From Tumebacillus flagellatus (GTDB taxonomy: Bacteria; Bacillota; Bacilli; Tumebacillales; Tumebacillaceae): a stretch of DNA of 45,245 bases. A program made the position numbers and the translations under genes. A model generated the notes under the pieces. The model was not told the origin of the DNA. It searched no databases and was given only the letters and a program-made list of their open reading frames with translations. The stretch covers positions 1-45,245 of the forward strand of contig NZ_JMIR01000038.1 in the NCBI RefSeq assembly GCF_000714935.1, given 5' to 3'. Positions 16,655-24,563 of the stretch are shown here, in pieces (the stretch's first letter is position 1; every line of letters starts with the position of its first letter).

Positions 16655-17306
16655 TGGGGTTGTATTCCTCGTTTTGCATCGCGATCATCATCTCGTTTGT
16701 CGGCGGACGTCCGGCGATGATCTCGGCGGCGACCGGCGCGATGTCGCTCGTGTTGGCGCAGTTGGTCAAGGACTACGGCGTGGAGTATATGTTGGGCGAT
16801 GTCGTTTCCCGAATTCCGATGGCGGCGCTGGTCGGCGTGATGTGATGTTCATGGTCTCGATCGGGACGTTTGATTGGAAGTCGTTGCGCGACTTGCGCAA
16901 GCTGCCGTTTGCCGATACGTTCGTGATGATCGTCACCGTGATCATCGTGGTGTGGACGAGCGACCTTTCCAAAGGCGTGCTGGCGGGCGTCGTGATCTCC
17001 GCGCTCGTGTACGGGTGGAAGTCCGCCCGCATCAAAGCCGTCTCGGATGTCCAAAACGGCGTGAAGACGTACCGGGTCACGGGCCCGTTGTTTTTTGCCA
17101 CGGCGAGTTACTTCTATGACCTGTTCGAATTCCAAGACGACCCCGAGCACGTGGTGATCGACTTCACTCACGTGCACGTCTGGGACCACTCCGCCGTGGT
17201 CGGGATCTCGAAAGTGGCGGCGCGCTATGAAAGTTTCGGCAAGCACGTGAAAATCGCGGGCCTGAACCTCGAAAGCGAAACCCTCGTCAACCGCGTGGGA
17301 ATTTAA
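16648..17306 (+). pseudogene. SulP anion transporter, C-terminal part with deletion and frameshift
   Basis: Resumes as [20 protein letters not shown] and runs to YGVEYML. It then jumps to [16 protein letters not shown], so roughly 200 internal residues of a normal SulP are missing at about 16795. At 16838-16848 a 5-base duplication (GTGATGTGATGTTC) shifts the frame. Afterwards the transporter end and STAS domain follow (FMVSIGTFDWKSLRDLRKLPF, VIDFTHVHVWDHSAVVGISKVA), ending at NRVGI, a little short of typical SulP ends. Three separate lesions plus the insertion make this a dead gene. Confidence 0.88.
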
Positions 17307-17317
17307 GGTTGTACAAC

Positions 17318-17362
17318 AAAGGAACACCTGCTGATCTCGACGATGCAGGTGTTCCTTTGTTT
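17318..17362 (+). terminator. Intrinsic terminator after sulP remnant
   Basis: AAAGGAACACCTGC pairs perfectly with GCAGGTGTTCCTTT, followed by GTTTAAT. The palindrome may also serve the convergent small gene at 17368. Confidence 0.85.
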
Positions 17363-17367
17363 AATAG

Positions 17368-17583
17368 TTAGGGAGTTATGAGTTGTTGTTGATTGGAATT
17401 CCCTGATCTTCCGCTCTCTTGATGAATTTCGACTTGAACACCCAAAACCGGATGCGTCTCCAAGATATAGTGACCGTTCGGGCAATGTTTCACGTGAGTG
17501 TGCAACGTGTGACGCAGATAGGTCAGTTTTTCCCGGCAATGAGGGCACTCTTCCCGGAACCACGCACGAATCGATTTCCACAT
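17368..17583 (-). CDS. Small zinc-ribbon protein
   Basis: 71 residues from the ATG at 17583 (MWKSIRAWFREECPHCREK). A CPHC pair and a second knuckle CPNGH about 21 residues later make a likely zinc ribbon; the tail is glutamine-rich (GNSNQQQLITP). The upstream ribosome site (GGTGGTGGATAGG) is weak, and a longer version from 17595 is possible. No family recognised. Confidence 0.55.
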   Translation of the reverse strand: MWKSIRAWFREECPHCREKLTYLRHTLHTHVKHCPNGHYILETHPVLGVQVEIHQESGRSGNSNQQQLITP

Positions 17584-17745
17584 CCTATCCACCACCATTC
17601 CAATGAATTTACTTTGATATAGTGTACCGCGCTTTGCGTAGTTTTGCCACACCTCTTACTTTGGCTAGCCTGATTTCCTTTTACTCACTCTCTCACGAAG
17701 TTTCGGTGGCGACGAACGTCCCGATCTTCGAAGGAAAGCAAGAGG

Positions 17746-17807
17746 TTGACACATATACCCCCTAGGGTATATGATTGTCGATGTCAGGGATATACCCCCT
17801 GCCGTAT
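17746..17807 (+). promoter_or_regulatory. Promoter with CstR/CsoR-type operators
   Basis: TTGACA (17746-17751) and TATATG (17768-17773), 16-base spacer. The palindrome ATACCCCCTAGGGTAT (17755-17770) fills the spacer and -10, and a degenerate copy ATACCCCCTGCCGTAT lies at 17792-17807. This matches the known CstR operator style (ATACCCC...GGGGTAT), so CstR should repress here until persulfides modify it. Confidence 0.88.
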
Positions 17808-17830
17808 CTCAGAAGGAGGGTCAAACCGTC

Positions 17831-18208
17831 ATGCAATGGTGGATGTATCTGCTGTATGCCTTGCTTCTTTGGTTTGTCATTTCGCGCCTCTTGCCGGTCC
17901 GCGGCTTGACGAATCTCACGACCGCTGAAGTGCAAGAGCGTTTGAAAAAACCGAAAGACTTCGTGTTTGTCGACGTCCGGGAAGTCGGTGAGTACCGAGC
18001 CGGGCACATTCCGGGGTTTCAGAACATCCCGCTCAGCCAACTGCGAACCCGCGTGGGAGAGATCGATTCATCCAAACCGGTGATTCTGACCTGCCAAAGC
18101 GGCATGCGCAGCAAGCAGGCCGCGAAAACCCTGCACAAACACGGCTTCCGCAACCTCTCCCATCTCAAAACCGGCATGTCCGGATGGAATGGGAACGTCG
18201 TAAAATAA
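17831..18208 (+). CDS. Membrane-anchored rhodanese
   Basis: 125 residues. One N-terminal membrane helix (MQWWMYLLYALLLWFVI) is followed by a rhodanese domain (VFVDVREVGEYRAGHIPGF) with catalytic loop CQSGMRS. The start at 17831 follows AGAAGGAGG; the longer frame from 17771 would overlap the operator. A sulfurtransferase probably working at the inner membrane face on sulfane sulfur. First gene of the persulfide operon. Confidence 0.9.
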   Translation: MQWWMYLLYALLLWFVISRLLPVRGLTNLTTAEVQERLKKPKDFVFVDVREVGEYRAGHIPGFQNIPLSQLRTRVGEIDSSKPVILTCQSGMRSKQAAKTLHKHGFRNLSHLKTGMSGWNGNVVK

Positions 18209-18256
18209 GAATCCTATCGAGGAGATCCAATGATCTCCTTCTCATAAGTCGAAAAT

Positions 18257-18272
18257 ATACCCCATAGGGTAT
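18257..18272 (+). promoter_or_regulatory. CstR operator 3
   Basis: ATACCCCATAGGGTAT, a 16-base palindrome in the gap between the two rhodanese genes, 15 bases before the next start codon. It implies a second CstR-controlled promoter within the cluster. Confidence 0.85.
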
Positions 18273-18287
18273 TAAGAGGTGAAACTT

Positions 18288-18599
18288 ATGTCCACCATCA
18301 TCAACATCATCCCGCTGGACGTCCAAGAGCGTCTCGCCCGCGGTGAAATCATGAACATCATCGACGTGCGCGAACCGGAGGAAACGGCAACCGGCATGAT
18401 CCCCGGAGCCAAGCACATCCGCTTGAGCGAGATCCCGCAACGCAAAAACGAAATTGCTCCCGACGTGGAGACGATCCTGGTCTGCCGCAGCGGCAACCGC
18501 AGCGGGCAGGCCTGTGAATACTTGGCGGCGCAAGGCTTCCGCAACGTCAAAAACATGATGGGCGGAATGCTCGGCTGGAAAGGCCCGGTGCAACGCTGA
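18288..18599 (+). CDS. Single-domain rhodanese
   Basis: 103 residues, a lone rhodanese domain (IIDVREPEETATGMIPGA) with active-site loop CRSGNRS and the family ending MMGGMLGWKGPV. The ATG at 18288 follows AAGAGGTG with 6 bases between. Cytosolic thiosulfate or persulfide sulfurtransferase. Confidence 0.92.
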   Translation: MSTIINIIPLDVQERLARGEIMNIIDVREPEETATGMIPGAKHIRLSEIPQRKNEIAPDVETILVCRSGNRSGQACEYLAAQGFRNVKNMMGGMLGWKGPVQR

Positions 18600-18647
18600 C
18601 CCTGCTTTCCCAACATCAAACCCACCATTTCAAGGAGGTTTTTTCTC

Positions 18648-19046
18648 ATGGCAAACAAACGAGTCGCCATCATCGCATCCAACGGCGGACTGGATTCCGC
18701 TTACAAAGTCCTCAACATCGCAACGGCAGCCGCTTCGACCGACGCGGAAGTCGCGATCTTCTTCACCTTTGAAGCTCTCGCGATCATCCATCGCGACGCC
18801 GCTGCCATGCTGACGATGGGACCGGGCAAAGAGCATTACGCAGAAGGCTTCAAACGCGCCAACGTGCCGGGCATTTCCGACATGCTGGAAATGGCGAAGG
18901 AGCTCGGCGTGAAGATGATCGCCTGCCAAATGACGATGGATGTTACCGGCATGACCAAGGAGATGTTCATCGACGGCGTGGAAGTCGGCGGTGCCGTCAC
19001 CTTCCTTGACTTCGCGTACGACGCAGACGTAACGGTCACGTTCTAA
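18648..19046 (+). CDS. DsrE family sulfur-relay protein
   Basis: 132 residues. Fold-typical start RVAIIASNGGLDSAYKVLNIA and the block ELGVKMIACQMTMDVTGM carrying the conserved cysteine of the DsrE/DrsE2 group. Such proteins pass persulfide sulfur between rhodanese and TusA. AAGGAGGTT precedes the ATG. A second, longer DsrE-like protein follows at 22368. Confidence 0.88.
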   Translation: MANKRVAIIASNGGLDSAYKVLNIATAAASTDAEVAIFFTFEALAIIHRDAAAMLTMGPGKEHYAEGFKRANVPGISDMLEMAKELGVKMIACQMTMDVTGMTKEMFIDGVEVGGAVTFLDFAYDADVTVTF

Positions 19047-19130
19047 GCCATACCAGAGGTGCCATCGCATGCTTGAGCAACGCTTCGAGCATGCGGTACA
19101 TCCTCGTGGCCAGAAAGGGGGAGGATGGAG

Positions 19131-19907
19131 ATGTCCATCGGGTTGATTGCCATCTTGTTTTTGATCGGGTTCGTCGGGTCGTTTCTCTCCGGGATGCTTG
19201 GAATCGGCGGCGCGATCATCAACTATCCGATGCTGCTCTACATCCCGGCTTTAACCGGTGTGGCAGTCTATACGGAACATGAAGTGTCCGGCATCATCGC
19301 CATCCAAGTTTTTGTTGCCACGCTGTCCGGCGTGATCACGTTGCGAAAAGACAAGATCATTCACGTTCCTTTGGTGATGTACATGGGCAGCGCCATCATC
19401 GTCGGGAGTTTCATCGGCGGCTACGGCGGCAAGTTTTTGTCCGGGCATGTGATCAACATCGTGTACGCCGTGCTTGCCACCATCGCCGCTGTCATGATGT
19501 TGATTCCGAAAAAGGGTCTGGAGGATCGTCCGGTTTCGGACGTGACGTTCAACCGATTTTTGGCGGCCGGCTCCGCTTTGCTGGTCGGAGCCGCCTCGGG
19601 GCTGGTCGGCGCAGGCGGTGCTTTTATCCTCGTGCCGATCATGTTGCTGGTGCTGAAGATTCCGACCCGCATGACGATCGCGTCTTCACTGGCGATCACC
19701 TTCATCTCCTCGATCGGCTCGGTCGCAGGGAAGCTCTTGGCGGGTCACATCCCGTTCTGGCCATCCATTGTGATCGTGATCGCCAGCCTTTTGGCAGCCC
19801 CGATCGGAGTCAAATTGGGGAAACGAACGAATCCGCACGTGTTGCAAGCTGTTCTCGCCAGTTTGATCGTCCTGACGACGATCAAAATCTGGACCGACGT
19901 TTTCTAA
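19131..19907 (+). CDS. TSUP (TauE/SafE) family permease
   Basis: 258 residues with about eight membrane helices in two repeats. Each half carries the family glycine motif (GMLGIGGAIINYPML near the start; GLVGAGGAFILVPIML in the middle). It probably exports sulfite or thiosulfate, end products of persulfide oxidation, or imports sulfur compounds. GGGGGAGG lies 6 bases before the second ATG (19131), preferred over the ATG at 19125. Counterpart of B. subtilis YrkJ by context. Confidence 0.88.
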   Translation: MSIGLIAILFLIGFVGSFLSGMLGIGGAIINYPMLLYIPALTGVAVYTEHEVSGIIAIQVFVATLSGVITLRKDKIIHVPLVMYMGSAIIVGSFIGGYGGKFLSGHVINIVYAVLATIAAVMMLIPKKGLEDRPVSDVTFNRFLAAGSALLVGAASGLVGAGGAFILVPIMLLVLKIPTRMTIASSLAITFISSIGSVAGKLLAGHIPFWPSIVIVIASLLAAPIGVKLGKRTNPHVLQAVLASLIVLTTIKIWTDVF

Positions 19908-19945
19908 TCAAGTACTTTGCAAAGAAGAAGAGGAGGAACCGCAAC

Positions 19946-20518
19946 ATGAGTGACGTGCAAGCCAACAAATCCATCGACTGCAAAGGGCTGTCTTGCCCGA
20001 TGCCGATCGTTCGCACCAAGAAAGCGATCGACGAAGTTCAGCCGGGCCAAGTGCTCGAAGTGATCGCCACCGACCCGGGTTCTGTCGCCGACATGAAAGC
20101 TTGGGCGGAGCGCACAGGACATCAATTCATCGGCACGACTGCTGAAAACGGGACGTTCACACATTATATTCGCAAATCAAACCCGAGCGAAACCAAGCCG
20201 GAGCAAACGCATCCTCATGTGATCTCCAACGAAGACCTGCTGGCGAAACTGCCGGACCATCCGGTGATCCTCGACGTCCGCGAACCGGCCGAGTACGCAT
20301 TCGGCCACATCCCCGGCGCGAAGTTGGTGCCGTTTGGCGAACTTGAAGAGGCGATTGCCGATCTGCAACCGCTCGCCGAGCAAGACATCCACGTGATCTG
20401 CCGCACCGGCAGCCGCAGCGACATGGCGTGCCAAGTGCTGTCAGAACGCGGTTTCTCCAACGTCAAAAACGTCATCCCCGGCATGACGGGCTGGACCGGT
20501 CCTGTCGAATCCAAATAA
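19946..20518 (+). CDS. TusA-rhodanese fusion protein
   Basis: 190 residues. TusA domain at about 8-75 with the CPxP active site (CKGLSCPMPIVRTKKAI), then a rhodanese domain at about 95-188 (VILDVREPAEYAFGHIPGAK) with loop CRTGSRS. The fusion lets sulfur pass between its own cysteines; B. subtilis YrkF and staphylococcal CstA have similar domain logic. Located directly before the persulfide dioxygenase-like gene. Confidence 0.92.
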   Translation: MSDVQANKSIDCKGLSCPMPIVRTKKAIDEVQPGQVLEVIATDPGSVADMKAWAERTGHQFIGTTAENGTFTHYIRKSNPSETKPEQTHPHVISNEDLLAKLPDHPVILDVREPAEYAFGHIPGAKLVPFGELEEAIADLQPLAEQDIHVICRTGSRSDMACQVLSERGFSNVKNVIPGMTGWTGPVESK

Positions 20519-20542
20519 ACGAGAAAGGCCAGGTGACTCTTA

Positions 20543-21673
20543 ATGGCTGTCAAAGAACTCCGCGCCCAAGAACTGCACGACCGCATCAACGCGGGACACT
20601 CCGTGTTCATCTTGGACGTGCGCAACCCGGACGACTACAACGACTGGAAAATCGAAGGCGGCAAGTTGCAATCGGTCAACATCCCGTACTTTGATTTTCT
20701 CGATGACAACGAAGACCTCTACCAAAACCTCCCGAAAGATACGGAAATCGTCGTGATCTGCGCGAAGGGCGGCAGCGCCCTGATGGTCGGCGAACTGCTC
20801 GACGAACGCGGTTTTGACGTCAGCTACTTGGTGGAAGGGATGCTCGAATGGAGCCAATTCTACCATCCGGTGACGATCGCGGAAGAAACAGACATGAAGC
20901 TCGTCCAATTCAACCGTCTCGCCAAAGGCTGCCTCTCCTACATGGTGATCTCCCAAGGCGAAGCGCTGATCGTCGACCCGGGCCGTCATGTGAGCGAATA
21001 TCTCGAATACGCCAAATCGGAGAACGTGACCATCAAGCACATCTTGGATTCGCACTTGCACGCCGACCACATCTCCGGCGGTCCTGAATTGGCGGCGAAA
21101 ACGAACGCGACCTACTACATCTCGTCCGGCGAGATGCAAGACTCCGGCATGCCGTTTGAACCGCTGGAGCGCCATGAGCACATCCAGTTCGGCACCGTCG
21201 ATGTCAAAGTCATGCCGATTTCAACGCCGGGACATACCCCCGGGAGTACGTCGTTCCTCATCAACGAACGCTTCTTGCTGTCGGGCGACACGATTTTCGT
21301 AGGCGGTCTGGGACGTCCGGACCTCGGCGGCAAAGCGCGCGAATGGGCGCAATCGCTGTACGACACCGTGTTCTCGACGCTGGCGGGTCTCGGAGACGAC
21401 GTGTTGGTGCTGCCGACGCACTTTGCCGACATCCAAGAAATCAACGCGAACGGCTATGTGGGGGCACAACTGGGCGACATTCGCCGCAACAACGAGATCA
21501 TGCGCACCACCGACCGCGAGCAATTCACCGAACAAGTCGCAGGCGGCGTCGGTGCGACACCGCCGAACTACACCGACATCGTCGAGATCAACCGCGGCAC
21601 GCTCCAAGTCGATCTCGAAAAAGCGACGGAGCTCGAAATCGGACCGAACCGTTGCGCGATCAAACACTCGTAA
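20543..21673 (+). CDS. Rhodanese-persulfide dioxygenase-like fusion (CstB/ETHE1-like)
   Basis: 376 residues. An N-terminal rhodanese domain (ELHDRINAGHSVFILDVRNPDDY) with the loop CAKGGSA is followed from about residue 125 by a metallo-beta-lactamase domain of ETHE1 type. Metal ligands are in DSHLHADHISGG, STPGHTPGS and LSGDTIFVGGLGRPD, and a final PTHF. ETHE1-like enzymes oxidise glutathione or low-molecular-weight thiol persulfide with O2 to sulfite. In staphylococcal CstB the rhodanese part is C-terminal; here it is N-terminal. Function inferred from the fold and the CstR context. Confidence 0.87.
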   Translation: MAVKELRAQELHDRINAGHSVFILDVRNPDDYNDWKIEGGKLQSVNIPYFDFLDDNEDLYQNLPKDTEIVVICAKGGSALMVGELLDERGFDVSYLVEGMLEWSQFYHPVTIAEETDMKLVQFNRLAKGCLSYMVISQGEALIVDPGRHVSEYLEYAKSENVTIKHILDSHLHADHISGGPELAAKTNATYYISSGEMQDSGMPFEPLERHEHIQFGTVDVKVMPISTPGHTPGSTSFLINERFLLSGDTIFVGGLGRPDLGGKAREWAQSLYDTVFSTLAGLGDDVLVLPTHFADIQEINANGYVGAQLGDIRRNNEIMRTTDREQFTEQVAGGVGATPPNYTDIVEINRGTLQVDLEKATELEIGPNRCAIKHS

Positions 21674-21699
21674 TTTCAAACCCGGAGAGGAGAAACAAT

Positions 21700-21927
21700 A
21701 TGAACGCAAACTTGGTCGTAGATGCAAAGGGACTTTCCTGCCCGATGCCGATCGTCAAAGCCAAAAAAGGCATGGACACGCTGGAAAGCGGTCAAATCAT
21801 GATGCTGGAAACCACCGACAAGGGCTCGGTCAACGACTTCCAAGGCTGGGTGAAACAAACCGGACACGAACTCTTGAACGTCCAAGAAGACAACGGCGTC
21901 TTCCGCTTTTTTGTCAAAAAGTCGTAA
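21700..21927 (+). CDS. TusA family sulfur carrier
   Basis: 75 residues, one TusA domain with the CPxP motif (AKGLSCPMPIVKAKKGM) and the typical TTDKGSVNDFQGWVKQTGHEL block. The ATG at 21700 follows GGAGAGGAGAAACAAT. Counterpart of YrkI by context; shuttles sulfane sulfur. Confidence 0.93.
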   Translation: MNANLVVDAKGLSCPMPIVKAKKGMDTLESGQIMMLETTDKGSVNDFQGWVKQTGHELLNVQEDNGVFRFFVKKS

Positions 21928-21954
21928 GCGCCAATCCAACTGGAGGGATTGCAC

Positions 21955-22338
21955 ATGTTTCATTACACCGTAGAAACGAACAAAGGGATTGACGAAGCGG
22001 TTGCCGCCGTCGAAGCCAGCTTGAAAAACCACAAGTTCGGCGTCCTCTGGCAACTCGATCTCCCGTCCAAGCTGCAGGAAAAAGGGGTGGATTTCGCCAC
22101 CCCGTTCCGGGTTCTGGAAGTGTGCAACCCGGTGGAAGCCAAACGCGTGTTGGAGCAAAACTTGCTCGTCGGCTACTTCCTGCCTTGCAAAGTGGTCGTC
22201 TACCAAGACGCAGGCATGACCAAGATCGGCTTGCCGAAGCCGACGGCGCTGATGGGCGTGTTGAAAGATCCTGAACTTGAGGAGATCGCGCAAGGCGTAG
22301 AAGAGACGTTGATCCAAGCCATCAACGAAGCAAAATAG
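21955..22338 (+). CDS. DUF302 family protein
   Basis: 127 residues with the family's segments (GIDEAVAAVEASLKNHKFGVL, FRVLEVCNPVEAKRVLEQN, GYFLPCKVVVYQDAG). DUF302 proteins are frequent in sulfur-oxidation clusters but have no assigned reaction; the two cysteines here (VCNP, LPCK) are of interest in a persulfide setting. Start at 21955 after GGAGGGATTGCAC. Confidence 0.9.
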   Translation: MFHYTVETNKGIDEAVAAVEASLKNHKFGVLWQLDLPSKLQEKGVDFATPFRVLEVCNPVEAKRVLEQNLLVGYFLPCKVVVYQDAGMTKIGLPKPTALMGVLKDPELEEIAQGVEETLIQAINEAK

Positions 22339-22367
22339 AAAGTGGATCGTAGAGAAGGGGAGAAACA

Positions 22368-22841
22368 ATGGCAGATAAGAGCACGATGGTCATCTTCAGC
22401 GGTGACTTAGACAAAGCGATCGCCTCGTTCATCATCGCAACCGGGTCTGCGGCGATGGGCAGTGACGTCACGATGTTCTTCACCTTCTGGGGGTTGAACA
22501 TCTTGCGCAAATCGGAGAAAGTTCCCGCGAAGAAAACGTTCCTTGAAAACATGTTCGGCCGCATGATGCCGCGCGGCCCGGAACAACTCGGCCTCTCCAA
22601 AATGAACATGGGCGGCCTCGGCTCCAAGTTGATGAAGCGCATCATGCGCAAGAAAAACATCGCCACTCTGCAAGAGTTGATGGAAACGGCGCAAGACTTA
22701 GGGGTGAAGATCATCGCCTGCTCGATGTCGATGGACGTGCTCGGCATCACCGAAGCCGAACTGATCGACGGCATCGAATACGCCGGCGTGGCCACCTATT
22801 TGGCGGAAGCGGACCAGGCCAAGTTGAATCTGTTCATCTAG
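22368..22841 (+). CDS. DsrE/DsrF-like protein (YrkE/DrsE2 type)
   Basis: 157 residues. Start TMVIFSGDLDKAIASFIIATG, the motif MFFTFWGLNILRK, a methionine-rich loop (MFGRMMPRG ... MNMGGLGSKLMKRIM) and ACSMSMDVLGI with the conserved cysteine. The long middle insertion marks the DsrE2 subtype, thought to hold several sulfur atoms. Good AAGGGGAGAAAC ribosome site. Confidence 0.9.
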   Translation: MADKSTMVIFSGDLDKAIASFIIATGSAAMGSDVTMFFTFWGLNILRKSEKVPAKKTFLENMFGRMMPRGPEQLGLSKMNMGGLGSKLMKRIMRKKNIATLQELMETAQDLGVKIIACSMSMDVLGITEAELIDGIEYAGVATYLAEADQAKLNLFI

Positions 22842-22865
22842 GATGAGCGCCCTGTTGCGTTTTCC

Positions 22866-22881
22866 ATACCAGGAGGGGTAT
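22866..22881 (+). promoter_or_regulatory. CstR operator 4 (autoregulation)
   Basis: ATACCAGGAGGGGTAT, 43 bases before the cstR start codon; same half-sites as the three operators at 17755-18272. Its AGGAGGGG could be mistaken for a ribosome site. Confidence 0.8.
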
Positions 22882-22923
22882 CATAAACATCAACAAACGA
22901 ATGCAGAAACGGAGGGGCTTTCC

Positions 22924-23184
22924 GTGGAATACAACGATGCGGTCAAGAACCGTTTGAAGAGAATCGAAGGGCAAGTGCGCGGCGTCTTGAGCATGATGGA
23001 GCAGGAAAAAGACTGCCGCGACGTCGTCATCCAGTTGACCGCCATCCGCACCGCCCTCGACCGGGCGATCGGGTACGTGGTCGGCTCGAAGTTGGAAGCC
23101 TGCATCCGCGAAGAGATGGAAAAAGGCAACATGCCCGACAAAGTGATCAAAGAAGCGGTGGAACTGCTGGTAAAAAGCCGGTAA
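22924..23184 (+). CDS. cstR: CstR-type persulfide-sensing repressor
   Basis: 86 residues from the GTG at 22924, preceded by CGGAGGGG; upstream in-frame sequence overlaps the operator. CsoR/RcnR fold (KNRLKRIEGQVRGVLSMMEQ, AIRTALDRAIGYVVGSKLEACI). The two cysteines (EKDCRD and LEAC) are present, but the His that with them binds Cu(I) in CsoR is absent (YVVGSKLEAC instead of a LxxHLxxC-type motif). This points to persulfide rather than copper sensing and agrees with the sulfur operon and its four operators. The gene symbol is by function, from context. Confidence 0.88.
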   Translation: MEYNDAVKNRLKRIEGQVRGVLSMMEQEKDCRDVVIQLTAIRTALDRAIGYVVGSKLEACIREEMEKGNMPDKVIKEAVELLVKSR

Positions 23185-23220
23185 GGGAAAACGCTTCGCC
23201 GCGACCGCTTCGACGACATG

Positions 23221-23263
23221 CCCAAAAAGACTCAACTCCCGCGCGGGGGTTGAGTCTTTTTGG
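23221..23263. terminator. Strong bidirectional terminator
   Basis: CCCAAAAAGACTCAAC pairs with GTTGAGTCTTTTTGGG around CCCGCGCGGG. It separates the convergent sulfur operon and the signalling/glycosyltransferase operon. Confidence 0.9.
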
Positions 23264-23274
23264 GCATACTTCCG

Positions 23275-24546
23275 TTAGTCTTCACACACCACGCGGTTGC
23301 GGCCTTCTTCCTTGGCGCGGTACATGGCGGCGTCGGCGAGGTGGACGAGGTCGTGCGCGTTCAGGCCGGGCTGCCAGCCCGCCACGCCGGAGGAGAAGGT
23401 GATGCGGAACTCCACGCCCGCGTCGTACGCCACCACCGAGTGCCGGGCGATGTCGAGGACACGCTCCATCGCCAGCTGTGCCGTTTTGCTGTCGGTGCCC
23501 GGCATCAAAACAACGAACTCCTCGCCGCCAAAGCGTGCCAGCAGGTCGGTCGCCCGCAAATTCGCTTGCACAAGCGACGCCAACCCTTGCAACACCAAAT
23601 CGCCGCACTGGTGCCCGTGCGTGTCGTTGACCGACTTGAAATGGTCGATGTCGAGGAACGCCAGCGCAATCGGTTCCCCGTCGCGCTTCGAGCGATCCAC
23701 TTCGATCAGCAACTGGTGATCGAAAAACCGCCGGTTATATACGCCGGTCAACCCGTCGCGAAACGCGATCTGCTCAAATTGCCGGTTGCGCGTGATCACG
23801 TTGTTCACCCGCGCTTCCAACTCTTCAAACTGGAACGGCTTCGTCACGTAGTCATCCGCTCCCGCCCGCAGGCAGCGTAACTTGTCCTCCAAGTCCGTCC
23901 GCCCCGAAAGCACGACCAACGGAATCCACTTCATCCCCGGGTCTTCCTTGAGGAACTTGAACATCTCATACCCGGACTGCGGGTACATCATTAAGTCCAA
24001 CAACATCAGCTCGTAGCGGTTGTCGTACAGTTTGCGCTTCGCCGTGTCGATGTCGGCCGCTTCGTCCACGTCGTAGCCGCAGATCGCGAACTCCTCCGCC
24101 AAGTACGACCGCAAAATGTCATCATCGTCGATCAGCAAGATCCGCCCCAATCCGCCGGAGGGAATCGACGCTTGCCCCATCTCCTCCGTGACGAGATCGG
24201 CTTGGTTGCGGGCAATCTCATACTCGATCTTCAGACGAATCAGGTGGTTGCCCGATTCGTTCAAGATCGTCGCCAAGCCTTCCCGCCCGGAAGCAAGCCG
24301 GTTGCTCCACTCCCAGAGATCGCAGAGGCGCTCGGAAATCTCGCCGACCCGATGCAACCCGAACGTCGGCGCGCTGCCCTTCAAGCGATGCGCACTGCGG
24401 TAGATGTCTTGCGCCAGCGTCGGTTCATATCCTTTGGCGAGGCTTTTCATCGTGCCCTCCAACGTGTGGATCTGCCGTGCCAGTTCGATGATGTATTTTT
24501 TCCGGCCCTTTTCTACGAGCTGTTGGATTTTCTCGATCTTGCTCAT
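23275..24546 (-). CDS. Hpt-REC-GGDEF protein (active-looking diguanylate cyclase)
   Basis: 423 residues. An Hpt domain at the N-terminus (SAHRLKGSAPTFG, phospho-acceptor His near 53); a receiver domain near 137-255 (LLIDDDD, LMLLDLMM with the acceptor Asp, TKPF); then GGDEF near 265-423 with the catalytic RFGGEEF. An RATD sits 5 residues before GGEEF, the place of the inhibitory c-di-GMP I-site (RxxD). It should make c-di-GMP under phosphorelay control. The ATG at 24546 is chosen; a GTG at 24555 is possible. Last gene of a long signalling operon. Confidence 0.88.
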   Translation of the reverse strand: MSKIEKIQQLVEKGRKKYIIELARQIHTLEGTMKSLAKGYEPTLAQDIYRSAHRLKGSAPTFGLHRVGEISERLCDLWEWSNRLASGREGLATILNESGNHLIRLKIEYEIARNQADLVTEEMGQASIPSGGLGRILLIDDDDILRSYLAEEFAICGYDVDEAADIDTAKRKLYDNRYELMLLDLMMYPQSGYEMFKFLKEDPGMKWIPLVVLSGRTDLEDKLRCLRAGADDYVTKPFQFEELEARVNNVITRNRQFEQIAFRDGLTGVYNRRFFDHQLLIEVDRSKRDGEPIALAFLDIDHFKSVNDTHGHQCGDLVLQGLASLVQANLRATDLLARFGGEEFVVLMPGTDSKTAQLAMERVLDIARHSVVAYDAGVEFRITFSSGVAGWQPGLNAHDLVHLADAAMYRAKEEGRNRVVCED

Positions 24547-24563
24547 CGTTTCCACCCCACCCT

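Noticed and set aside
22866-22881. AGGAGGGG here as ribosome site for a longer CstR start at 22843 or an intermediate codon
   Set aside because: It is part of a CstR palindrome, and the GTG at 22924 has its own CGGAGGGG and gives the normal length of the family.
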